A stretch of DNA of 13,182 nt. Origin: Burkholderiales bacterium (GTDB lineage: Bacteria; Pseudomonadota; Gammaproteobacteria; Burkholderiales; SG8-41). The notes under the pieces were generated by a model. That model was not told the origin of the DNA. It was given only the letters and a program-made list of their open reading frames with translations, and ran no database searches. The stretch spans positions 1-13,182 of the forward strand of contig SYEN01000251.1 of assembly GCA_005800795.1 (NCBI GenBank). Direction: 5' to 3'. The translations under genes were made by a program, and so were the position numbers. Below are positions 1-7,224 of this stretch, piece after piece (position 1 is the first letter of the stretch; each line of letters starts with the position of its first letter).

Positions 1-278
1 AGGCTCTGAAACACGCGCGTGACCACTTTAACATCCACCTGAAGATCGCTGGCCAGGCGATACGCCGGTTGCCGCTGATAGAAGCCGGTCAGAATCGCGA
101 TCTCCCGGCGCAGGCGGGAAAGGCTTTTCTGCTTACCGCAGCGGCGGCACTTCACGTAACCTCGCGCTGTCTTGTTGACTTTGAAGGAACCGCAAAAAAA
201 GCACTTGCGACCCCTCAAATAGTTGGCCGCACAACTAAATATCGTGTGTGGACCACCTGTGTTCGCTCTGGTAACCAT
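1..278 (-). CDS. Transposase, N-terminal fragment (zinc ribbon plus helix-turn-helix, IS1595-like)
   Basis: This frame starts at ATG (278, minus strand) and stays open for 92 codons to the window edge. Residues about 27-48 hold a zinc-ribbon pattern, CFFC followed by CRRC. A basic stretch (KSLSRLRREIAILTGFYQ) comes next, then a likely helix-turn-helix (YRLASDLQVDVKVVTRVFQSL, split here as YRLASDLQ and VDVKVVTRVFQSL). This order matches the DNA-binding N-terminus of IS1595-type transposases as I recall them. The DDE/DNE catalytic domain would lie beyond the window. A purine-rich AGGGG about 8 bases upstream supports the start, and the same start is kept in the right-hand copy. That ribosome-binding site lies in a hairpin. 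An IS1-like or other zinc-ribbon transposase family is possible but less likely. Confidence 0.7.
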   Translation of the reverse strand, partial: MVTRANTGGPHTIFSCAANYLRGRKCFFCGSFKVNKTARGYVKCRRCGKQKSLSRLRREIAILTGFYQRQPAYRLASDLQVDVKVVTRVFQS

Positions 279-305
279 CGGTATCCCCTAGGATACTTTG
301 GTTAC
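271..305 (-). promoter_or_regulatory. Foldback hairpin covering transposase ribosome-binding site and start (left copy)
   Basis: On the minus strand GTAACC (305-300) pairs with GGTTAC (276-271), and inside it GTATCC (296-291) pairs with GGATAC (286-281), leaving a four-base loop and a small internal loop. The AGGGG ribosome-binding site and the ATG lie inside the structure. The same two stems occur in the right copy. Both base differences between the copies here fall in unpaired positions (loop TAGG versus TAGA, internal loop CGAT versus CTAT). Such structures are known in IS10 and similar elements to block translation from read-through transcripts; that role here is inferred. Confidence 0.6.
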
Positions 306-323
306 GAAACGCCCTAATTACCA

Positions 324-1426
324 AGATTTATTCCGTAAAGAATTCTGCTAGGCACTTTTCGGACATGCACGATTATTTGTATGTTTACGCCAAATCGTCC
401 GAGAACTGGCGGCTAAATTTGATTCCAAGGAGTACTGAACTTAACGATACCTACACTAATCCCGACAATGACCCACGCGGGCCTTGGACGACCAATGCGG
501 TTCAAACGAGAAATTTTTATGTTGCGGGCACATACGAAATAGTCTCACCAACAGGTAGAAAATTTTCGCCGCCAGTTGGTACTTACTGGCGAGTTGCCAA
601 AGGGACTTTTAGCGAGCTAGAACGTGACAATCGAGTTTGGTGGGGCGCATCTGGAAACAATATTCCGCGGATTAAGCGGTTTCTCTCGGAAGTAAAGCAA
701 GGGGTAGTGCCTGCGACCCTTTGGTTTCACACAGAAGCTGGGCAGAATGCAGAAGCGAAGGCGGAAATTAGAAATTTGCTTTCTGGAAATGATGAGATAT
801 TTGGCACACCGAAGCCAGAGAGACTAATCGCGCGGATACTTACAACAGCGTCAAACGAGGGCGACCTAGTGCTTGATTCAGTGCTTGGTTCCGGTACAAC
901 AGCCGCTGTGGCTCAAAAAATGAACCGCCGCTACATCGGCATCGAAATGGGCGAACACGCGGTGACGCACTGTCTGCCAAGCCTCGAGAAAGTCATCGCA
1001 GGCGAGCAAGGCGGCATTTCTGAAGCCGTGGGTTGGAAGGGCGGCGGCGGGTTTCAGTTTTTGCGTCTGGGCGAGACGGTGTTCGACGAGGAAGGCGCGA
1101 TCAATCCCAAGGTGCACTTTGCCACGCTGGCGAATTTTATCTGGCTGCAAGAAACGCAGACTGCCGCAGCCAAGCGCTTCAAGTCGCCGTTGTTGGGCGT
1201 GCACAACGGCACGGCTTGCTATCTGCTCTACAACGGCATACTCGGTGACAAGCGGCCCGATGGCGGCAATGTGCTGACGGGGGCGGTGCTGGCGATGCTT
1301 GCGCAGAAGCACCCGCACGATGGGCCGAAAGTTATTTACGGGGAAGGGCGGCGGCTGGGCGATGCGCGGCTGGCGGCTGCGGGGGTTACGTTCAAGCACA
1401 TTCCGTACGATGTGAAGGCGCGTTAG
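324..1426 (+). pseudogene. mod: Type III restriction-modification methyltransferase (Mod), 5'-truncated
   Basis: The open frame from 365 encodes the C-terminal half of a beta-class N6-adenine DNA methyltransferase of type III systems. Motif X lies at residues 145-159 counted from the 365 ATG (IFGTPKPERLIARIL), followed by the AdoMet-binding motif I at about 169-179 (VLDSVLGSGTT). The tail (PLLGVHNGTACYLL, LGDKRPDGGNVL, HDGPKVIYGE) is typical of Mod partners of Res. The frame is open upstream of the ATG, and its codons (KIYSVKNSARHFSD) read as good Mod sequence up to the insertion-sequence tip, so 365 is not the true start. The N-terminal half with the catalytic DPPY motif IV is absent (family members are commonly about 600 residues), so the product should be inactive. 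Positions 361-540 are about 46% GC while sampled lines between 1021 and 1260 are about 59%, suggesting an exchanged recognition domain. The res gene follows on the same strand. Confidence 0.85.
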
Positions 1427-1466
1427 CAGCCAGGTTCATGAATTTGCGGTAAGGTCAAAAGCGCTT

Positions 1467-1543
1467 CCCTCATCCCCACCCTTCTCCCGGTGGGAGAAGG
1501 GCTTCAAACCCCTCGCCCACCGGGAGAGGGGCAGGGGTGAGGG
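1467..1543. repeat. Palindromic intergenic repeat (REP-like) between mod and res
   Basis: This 77-base stretch is rich in C/G runs. CCCTTCTCCC (1479-1488) pairs perfectly with GGGAGAAGGG (1492-1501) around a three-base loop. A second hairpin uses CCCCTC and GAGGGG around 1509-1531. The outer arms, CCCTCA plus CCCC (1467-1477) and GGGGTGAGGG (1534-1543), pair with one bulged T. Similar C-rich palindromes are dispersed between genes in many beta- and gammaproteobacteria. It accounts for most of the 166-base gap between mod and res, which are normally adjacent or overlapping. It could act as a transcription attenuator or mRNA stabiliser, or be a passive repeat. Confidence 0.6.
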
Positions 1544-1592
1544 AGTTGTTTTGTAACCATTTGTTTTTATCGTATTTTCTATCTCATCAATC

Positions 1593-4242
1593 ATGCCCGC
1601 CCTAATGCTCAAACGCTATCAGGAACACGCACTCGATGCGTTGACGGTGTTCCTGCGTGCGGCGCGTGAACGCGGGGTCAAAGCGGCGTTCGAGGACGGC
1701 GGCTACGGTTACAACCGCGAGCCGTTCGGCGAGGTGCCGTGCGTGTGCCTGCGCATCCCCACGGGCGGCGGCAAAACGCTGCTGGCCTCGCACGCCATCG
1801 TGCGCATGGCGTGCGAGTGGCATGAGACAAGAGCAGAATCCCCCACTGCACTTTGGCTGACACCTTCAGACACTATACGCAGTCAGACATTGAATGCGCT
1901 GCAAACGCCGGGGCATGCGTACCGCGAGGCGCTGGAGCAGGCTTATGGTCAGCGCTTTAAGGTGTGTGATCTGGAAAACGCAGCAGCGGTTTCGCCGCAC
2001 GAGTGGGGACGGCAGGCTGTGATCGTGGTGGCGACGATACAGTCGTTTCGTATCGAGGAGACGGGCCTGCGCAATGTGTATGCGTTCAATGAGGCGCTTG
2101 AACCGCACTTCAAGGGCGCACCACCTAATCAGTTGGCGATTTTGCGCGAGTTGCCCGATGCGCTGGTGAGTGAGAAGGACGTGGCGGAAGACGAGACGCC
2201 AATCAAAGGTTATGTTGGGCAGCCGAAGTTCTCGCTGGCGAACTGGCTGGCGCTGCAGAACCCCTTTGTCATCGTGGACGAGGCGCACAACACCAAAACC
2301 GAGCGCAGCTTCGAAGCGTTGAAACGGTTAAACCCGGCGGTCATCCTTGAACTCACCGCGACGCCGATCCCGAAGAAATCCAACATTCTGTATCACGTGT
2401 CCGCGCAGGAGTTGCAGGCGGAGCACATGATTAAGCTGCCCATTGTGCTGATCGAGCACCCGCAAGGGCCGGAGACGGCGATTTTTGATGCGGTGCAGAT
2501 GCAGCGCAAGCTGGAAGCCGAGGCGCAGAAGGAACCGGATTATTTGCGCCCCATCGTGCTGTTTCAGGCGCTGAACGTCACGGAAAGCATGAATGTCGAC
2601 GCGTTGCGCAAGCATTTGATTGATGAGTTGCACATCCCGGAGGCGCACATCGCGGTGGCAACCGGCTCGACCCGCGAACTGGAGGATGTGAATCTGCTCG
2701 ATGCCATGTGCCCGATTCGTTACATCATCACGGTGCAGGCGCTGCGCTAGGGGTGGGATTGCCCGTTTGCGTACGTGTTGTGCTCGGTGCAGCCGGTGCG
2801 TTCGGCGACGGCGGTGGAGCAGTTGCTGGGGCGTGTGCTGCGTATGCCCTATGCGCGCAGGCGCAGCAATGAATTGTTGAACAAGGCGTATGCGCATGTG
2901 TCCGAAGCGCACTTCGGCGAAGCCGCCAGCGCACTGGCGGACCGGCTGATACAGGGCATGGGCTTCGAGGCGCTGGACGTGGCCTCGATGATCGCGCCGC
3001 AGATTCCGTTGCCGGGCATGGACGATGGGCCATTGTTCGCGCAACCAGCAGCGCCCTTACCGCAACTGGCGATAGACCTGCCTGCAAAAGCGGACATCCC
3101 TTTAGGCGAGCAGGTACGCATTGAAACCACCGACAAGGGCAAACGCGCGGTGGTGATCGGGCATGTCAGCGATTCGCTGGCTGGGCGCCTGACTGAGGCG
3201 CAACGTGGCGCGGCGGCCAAAGAGAAAGTGCAGCGAGCCATCGAGCAGCATAACGCGGTGGTGGCGGCGCAACTAGCGCCGGTATCGCGCGGCGTTAGAT
3301 TCGCGCCGGTGCCGTGGCTGAGCTACGCGGTGCAGGGCGAGTTGTAATTGGTTGAACGCGAGGCGGTGCTGGAAGAGGCTGAGATTGACCTGCTGGCAGA
3401 CAGAGCGGTGTTGCCGGGGTTTCAGGTGATCGAGCAGGCAAATGCGTTTGAGGTGTACATTGAAGGCGCGAAGGTGAAGGTAGGCAAGGCCGATGGCGGG
3501 CAGTTGCAACTGGATACCTCAACACCACGCTAACCGAGGATGACCTGGTGCGGTGGCTGGATCGTGAGGCACGGCAGCCGGATATTGTGCAATCTCACCT
3601 GCGTGCATACCTGAAGGCGGTGATCGCGCATTTGATCAATGAGCAACACTTGACTCTGGTGACGCTGGCGCGCGCACGCTACCCATTGGCGCGCAGCATC
3701 GTGGCGCGCATTGAAGCGTTGCGCACGGCGGCGGCAGGCCGGCAATTCCGCCAACTGGTGCTGGATGGCGGCTGGAAGATCAAGGCGGATTTGAACCAGC
3801 GCTTTGAGTTTTTGTCCGGCAACTATGCGGTATCAGCCACCGACCGTTATCGCGGCAAATGGCGCTTCGATAAGCATTTCTATCCGGTGTTGGCCAAGCT
3901 GGAAGACGGCACGGAAGAATTCAAGTGCGCGGTGGTGATCGACAGCCACCCGAAAGTAAAGCACTGGGTACGCAACCTTGAGCGAGACGTGCAAGGCGCT
4001 TTTTGGCTGCCGGTGTCGCACGGTCGGTTTTTCCCTGATTTCATTTGCGAACTGGTTGATGGGCGCATACTGGTCGTCGAGTACAAGGGTGCGCACCTGC
4101 GTAATCAGCCGAGTGAAATCGAGAAAGATGAAGTGGGGCGTTTGTGGGCGCGGCAGAGCGATGGTAAGTGTTTGTTTTAATGATATTTTTTAATGATTCC
4201 GGACGGGACGTGCGGCAGCAGATGGATGGCTTGTTGGCGTAA
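1593..4242 (+). pseudogene. res: Type III restriction enzyme Res subunit (DEAD/DEAH helicase plus PD-ExK nuclease), degraded
   Basis: Joining the pieces gives a nearly complete Res protein of about 880 residues. The helicase part shows Walker A PTGGGKT (residues 56-62), Walker B DEAH (229-232), and TATP (255-258). A C-terminal PD...ExK nuclease motif is at PDF (4034-4042) and EYK (4079-4087). Four lesions break it. A TAG at 2748-2750 sits where the family has Glu in ALREGWD. A TAA at 3345-3347 sits between GEL and LVERE, most simply from CAA. A one-base loss near 3510-3517 moves reading to the frame of YLNTTLTEDDLVRWLD. Loss of one T in the run at 4175-4178 gives an early stop; the shifted frame would continue LMIFFNDSGRD to the TAA at 4240-4242. 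No Shine-Dalgarno motif is obvious before the ATG; a second ATG lies at 1605. Together with truncated mod, the restriction system looks dead. Confidence 0.88.
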
Positions 4243-4259
4243 CGACGGGTGCTGCGAAT

Positions 4260-4301
4260 AAACAAAGCGTGCCCTGCTTTCCCGCAGGGCACGCTTTGTT
4301 T
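4260..4301. terminator. Strong bidirectional rho-independent terminator
   Basis: An 18-base-pair perfect stem (left arm 4260-4277, right arm 4284-4301) surrounds a six-base loop TTTCCC. The stem core is GCGTGCCCTGC and GCAGGGCACGC, with AACAAA and TTTGTT at its ends, so a T-rich tract follows the stem on both strands. It lies between the convergent ends of the res pseudogene (plus strand) and the DHDPS-like gene (minus strand, stop at 4323) and should end transcripts from both. Confidence 0.85.
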
Positions 4302-4322
4302 TGGCGCGAATGCAGAAAGAAG

Positions 4323-5264
4323 CTACACCGCAACCGCCCCCGCCTTCGCCAATCCCGGCATATCAAACCCCAGCTTCAGCAAATTATCCACGGTAGTTTT
4401 TGCCTGTTCCGCCGTCAGCGGCATCAGCGGCGGACGCACGGTGGCCCATTCGGGGTCTTTGGCGTAGTGGGCGATGACGGCCTTTAGCGCCGGGATCATG
4501 ATGTATTGGCCAGTGGTTTTGCGGATGACGTCGAGTTGCGCTTGTTGAGCGTCAGCGTCGGCGTTTTGCCATTCGCGGTAGAGTTTGTCGATGGCCGCCG
4601 GATTGACGTTGGCGGTGGCGCTGATGCAGCCCGCACCGTGGCTGCGCATGTTGGCGAGCAGGAAGGATTCGCTGCCGACGAAGACATCAAAGCCCTGTTT
4701 GGCGAAAGCATCCAGGAACAGTTTAGTGTTGTTCCAGTCGCCGGAGCTGTCTTTCATGCCGGCGATGGCCTTGGGGTAGCGCTTCATCAGCCGCTCGACC
4801 AGTTTGGTGGTGATGGGCACCACAGCCACCGGCGGGATGTGATACAGATAAATTTTCAGACGGGCGTCGCCCACGCGTTCGATGACTTCGCTGAAGTGGC
4901 GAAAGAGGCCTTCCTCCGGTACATCTTTGTAATAGAACGGCGGCAGCATCAGCACGCCTGCGCAGCCGGCTTTAACCGCGTGTTCGGTGAGCCGCACGGT
5001 GTCGGTGAAAGAACAACAGCCGGTGCCAGGCATCATGCGCGTGGGGTCGAGGCTCGCTTGCAACAGCGAGTCCAACAGCGCAATGCGTTCGTTCACCGAC
5101 AGGGAATTTGCTTCGCTGTTGGTGCCGAACACTGCGAGGCCGGAGCCTTGTCCGAGCATCCACTTGCATTGCGCGACGAAGCGATTGTGATCGGGGCTGT
5201 AGTCGGCCTTGAATGGGGTGCATACGGGTGCAAGTACGCCTTTGATGCGCTTGGATTCTTTCAT
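4323..5264 (-). CDS. Dihydrodipicolinate synthase/N-acetylneuraminate lyase family protein
   Basis: The 313-residue product fits the class I aldolase/lyase TIM-barrel family (DapA, NanA and sugar-acid dehydratase relatives, usually 290-320 residues). Visible are the Schiff-base lysine in AGMKDSSG (K171), the catalytic tyrosine in YLYHIPP (Y141), and the carboxylate-binding loop GTNSEANSLS (47-56). Classical DapA has GTTGE there, so the second Thr is Asn and the Gly is Ser, which argues against lysine biosynthesis. A catabolic role on a 2-keto acid (keto-deoxy sugar acid dehydratase or aldolase) is inferred. The start at 5264 is chosen because AGGAG lies 7 bases upstream; the longer frame from 5309 adds 15 residues unlike the family. 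The gene diverges from the SBP-denD pair and converges on the terminator beyond res. The exact substrate is unknown. Confidence 0.85.
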   Translation of the reverse strand: MKESKRIKGVLAPVCTPFKADYSPDHNRFVAQCKWMLGQGSGLAVFGTNSEANSLSVNERIALLDSLLQASLDPTRMMPGTGCCSFTDTVRLTEHAVKAGCAGVLMLPPFYYKDVPEEGLFRHFSEVIERVGDARLKIYLYHIPPVAVVPITTKLVERLMKRYPKAIAGMKDSSGDWNNTKLFLDAFAKQGFDVFVGSESFLLANMRSHGAGCISATANVNPAAIDKLYREWQNADADAQQAQLDVIRKTTGQYIMIPALKAVIAHYAKDPEWATVRPPLMPLTAEQAKTTVDNLLKLGFDMPGLAKAGAVAV

Positions 5265-5303
5265 GCGGACTCCTCGGAACGGACATTTGATGGGGAAGTC
5301 GGG

Positions 5304-5320
5304 TGGCACGCAGTGTGCCA
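5304..5320. promoter_or_regulatory. Possible operator palindrome in the divergent intergenic region
   Basis: TGGCAC and GTGCCA are separated by GCAGT, a 17-base near-palindrome 40 bases upstream of the DHDPS-like start. It lies in the 205-base region between that gene and the divergent plus-strand gene at 5470. Symmetry and position suit a transcription-factor site, but I see no regulator gene in the window. Only a poor promoter match lies upstream on the minus strand, so an operator is a guess. Nothing else in 5265-5469 stood out. Confidence 0.3.
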
Positions 5321-5469
5321 GCGATTACAATCGAGAATACCATAGCAAGCAGATGATCCAAACTGCAGCGACCGGGTTTGTGTAACGCGATATCAAAAAT
5401 AAGTGAATGAAAACAATTATTTGCTTTAGTGGGAATGACAAGTTTAGTGATGTTCCAAACGAAACTTAA

Positions 5470-6162
5470 ATGAATCTGAAATTACTCTCAGCTGGTGCAG
5501 TCAAAGGCGGTGTGGCGCAACTGGCCGCTGCGCACGCTTTCACCACGGGCAGCAAAGTCGATGTCGAATTCACGCAGGTGCCCAAGCTGCGCCAACGGGT
5601 CGCGGCAGGCGAACGCGTCGATGTGCTGGTGGCAACTATCGGCGCAATGGATGACTTTGCCGCAAGTGGCGCCATCGTGCCCGCCACCCGCGCACTGCTG
5701 GGGCGTTCGCGCGTGGGCGTGGTGGTGCACCAGGATGCGCCGCTGCCAGATCTATCGGATACCGACGCACTCAAACACGCGTTGCTTGCGGCCACTGCCG
5801 TGGTGCATAACGACGCGTCGAGTGGTATTTATGTCGCGGCGCTCCTCGAAAAGCTAGGACTCAAGCTGTTGCTCAGCGGCAGAATCGTTGTGGTGAGCAG
5901 CGGTGCGGCGATCATCACCACGGTTGCCGGGCGCGGTGCGGGTTCCATCGGCATGGGGCAGATTTCCGAAATCAGGGCGATGATCGCCAAGGGTAGCGCT
6001 GCGAAATTTGCCGGGCCGTTGCCCGATGCGGTTCAGAATGTTTCGACGTACCACGCGGCCGTGGCTGCCACGAGTGCCGTGCCAGAGGCGGCGGCGGCAT
6101 TGGTTAACGCATTGACTTCTTCTTCCGCGAAGAAAACTTTCGCGGCAACAGGTATTGATTAG
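5470..6162 (+). CDS. ModA-like solute-binding domain protein without signal peptide
   Basis: The 230-residue protein has the fold signature of bacterial extracellular solute-binding proteins of the molybdate/ModA type (SBP_bac_11). It begins LKLLSAGAVKGGVAQLAAAHAF, here given in parts as LKLLSAGAVKGG and VAQLAAAHAF. The ligand-loop-like segment RQRVAAGERVDVLVAT and the later GAGSIGMGQISEI stretch also fit. Unlike periplasmic relatives, there is no hydrophobic leader: the mature-domain first strand starts at residue 3, and an in-frame TAA directly precedes the ATG (5467-5469), which excludes an upstream extension in this frame. It is therefore probably cytoplasmic. No clear Shine-Dalgarno motif precedes the ATG. 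The stop is 12 bases before the denD-like gene, so the two are probably co-transcribed. A ligand-sensing or enzyme-accessory role is possible; the function is not known to me. Confidence 0.75.
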   Translation: MNLKLLSAGAVKGGVAQLAAAHAFTTGSKVDVEFTQVPKLRQRVAAGERVDVLVATIGAMDDFAASGAIVPATRALLGRSRVGVVVHQDAPLPDLSDTDALKHALLAATAVVHNDASSGIYVAALLEKLGLKLLLSGRIVVVSSGAAIITTVAGRGAGSIGMGQISEIRAMIAKGSAAKFAGPLPDAVQNVSTYHAAVAATSAVPEAAAALVNALTSSSAKKTFAATGID

Positions 6163-6174
6163 GCGGCAAGGGTC

Positions 6175-7140
6175 ATGAATATATTAATTACCGGCGGCGC
6201 TGGCTTTCTTGGCCAACGGCTTGCGCAGGCATTATTAATAGGTGAATTAAAACAAACAGTTACGTCATTGACATTAGCGGATATCGCACCGCTGCGCGAT
6301 GCGGCCTTGCTCGCTGACAAACGCGTGCGCGGTGTGACCGGTGATCTTAAAGCGTTGCTCGGCGACGGCCTGATGCAAGACATCGGCGGCGTGTTTCATC
6401 TGGCGGCAGCAGTAAGCGGCGAGTGCGAGGCTGATATTGACGTCGGCCTGCGCACCAATCTGGATACCACACGCGCGCTGCTCGACGCCTGCCGTGCTTC
6501 AATACAAGCACCGCGATTGGTGTTTTCCAGTTCGCTGGCGGTATACGGCGGTGACATGCCCGACGTGATTGCTGACAACACGTTGCCGCAGCCGCAAAAT
6601 TCCTACGGCACGCAAAAATTCATGTGCGAGCAACTGATCGCCGATTACACGCGCAAGGGTTACCTCGATGGCCGCAGCGTGCGTTTGCCGACGGTGACCG
6701 TGCGTCCCGGCAAGCCCAACAAGGCTGCATCTGGCTTCATGAGCGGCGTGATTCGCGAGCCGTTGGCCGGTGTGGATGCGGTGTGCCCGGTCGATCCCGC
6801 CACTGGCGTGTGGATCACCTCGCCGCGCCGTGCGGTCGCCGGTTTGATCGCCGCATTCAACACGCCTCGCGCGCAGTGGGGCAGCCGTACTGCAATGAAT
6901 CTGCCGGGCTTGTCTGTGCGTGTAGCGGACATGCTGGCTGCGCTTGAGCGTCATGCGGGTGCGAGGGTGGCAGCGCGGGTGCGCGTGGAAAAAGACGACA
7001 TTGTTTCAAGCATCGTAGGCGGCTGGCCATGGCGTTTTGATACGGTGCGTGCGCGGGGCCTGGGGTTGAGCGGGCCAGCGGCGATGGATGAATTGATCGC
7101 GGAGTATGTGGCGGACTACCCGGATGCGGTACATGGGTAA
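6175..7140 (+). CDS. denD: NAD-dependent epimerase/dehydratase, D-erythronate dehydrogenase-like
   Basis: This 321-residue extended short-chain dehydrogenase has the Rossmann motif GGAGFLG (7-13), an acidic NAD-selecting residue D36 in LADIAP, the VFHLAAAVSGECE strand (73-85), Ser118-120 and the catalytic YxxxK (Y144, K148 in SYGTQK). The segments LPTVTVRPGKPNKAASGF and SGVIREPLAG are typical of the DenD group, which oxidises the 2-hydroxyl of D-erythronate and related four-carbon acid sugars. Length fits the family. AAGG about 6 bases before the ATG supports the start. It lies 12 bases after the binding-domain gene. The usual erythronate partners (DenI/OtnI isomerase, OtnC aldolase, kinase) are not in the window, so the true substrate may differ. 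Confidence 0.78.
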   Translation: MNILITGGAGFLGQRLAQALLIGELKQTVTSLTLADIAPLRDAALLADKRVRGVTGDLKALLGDGLMQDIGGVFHLAAAVSGECEADIDVGLRTNLDTTRALLDACRASIQAPRLVFSSSLAVYGGDMPDVIADNTLPQPQNSYGTQKFMCEQLIADYTRKGYLDGRSVRLPTVTVRPGKPNKAASGFMSGVIREPLAGVDAVCPVDPATGVWITSPRRAVAGLIAAFNTPRAQWGSRTAMNLPGLSVRVADMLAALERHAGARVAARVRVEKDDIVSSIVGGWPWRFDTVRARGLGLSGPAAMDELIAEYVADYPDAVHG

Positions 7141-7224
7141 TTTGCCTGAATTGCCGTGCTGATTCTCCGTATGACAGTGCGGCAGACGACATTCATTGCG
7201 TGGATACAGTAGTTGCCGGCACGG

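Larger units (their letters stand above)
1..323 (-). mobile_element. Partial insertion sequence, 5' part, left copy (probably IS1595-like)
   Basis: The reverse complement of roughly 183-323 matches 13042-13182 with about 13 differences in 140 bases by eye (about 91% identity), so this is one of two copies in opposite orientation. The inner tip reads TGGTAATTAGGGCGTTTCG on the minus strand. Whether GGTAATTA belongs to the element or is target sequence cannot be settled, because neither outer end is in the window. The element contains the start of a zinc-ribbon/HTH transposase reading leftward off the edge. The right side of the tip abuts a broken methyltransferase gene, so the element appears to have inserted into it or recombined there. 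The IS1595 family assignment comes from the transposase N-terminus only. Confidence 0.75.

Noticed and set aside
69..317. Plus-strand open frame of 82 codons at the left end.
   Set aside because: It lies antisense to the transposase fragment, whose zinc ribbon and helix-turn-helix are recognisable and whose start is shared with the right copy.
1467..1543. Repeat between mod and res as a CRISPR or phase-variation tract.
   Set aside because: There is no regular repeat-spacer pattern and no simple tandem repeat; it is a single palindromic unit.
4506..5345. Plus-strand open frame of 279 codons.
   Set aside because: It is the antisense shadow of the DHDPS-like gene, whose catalytic residues are clear on the minus strand.
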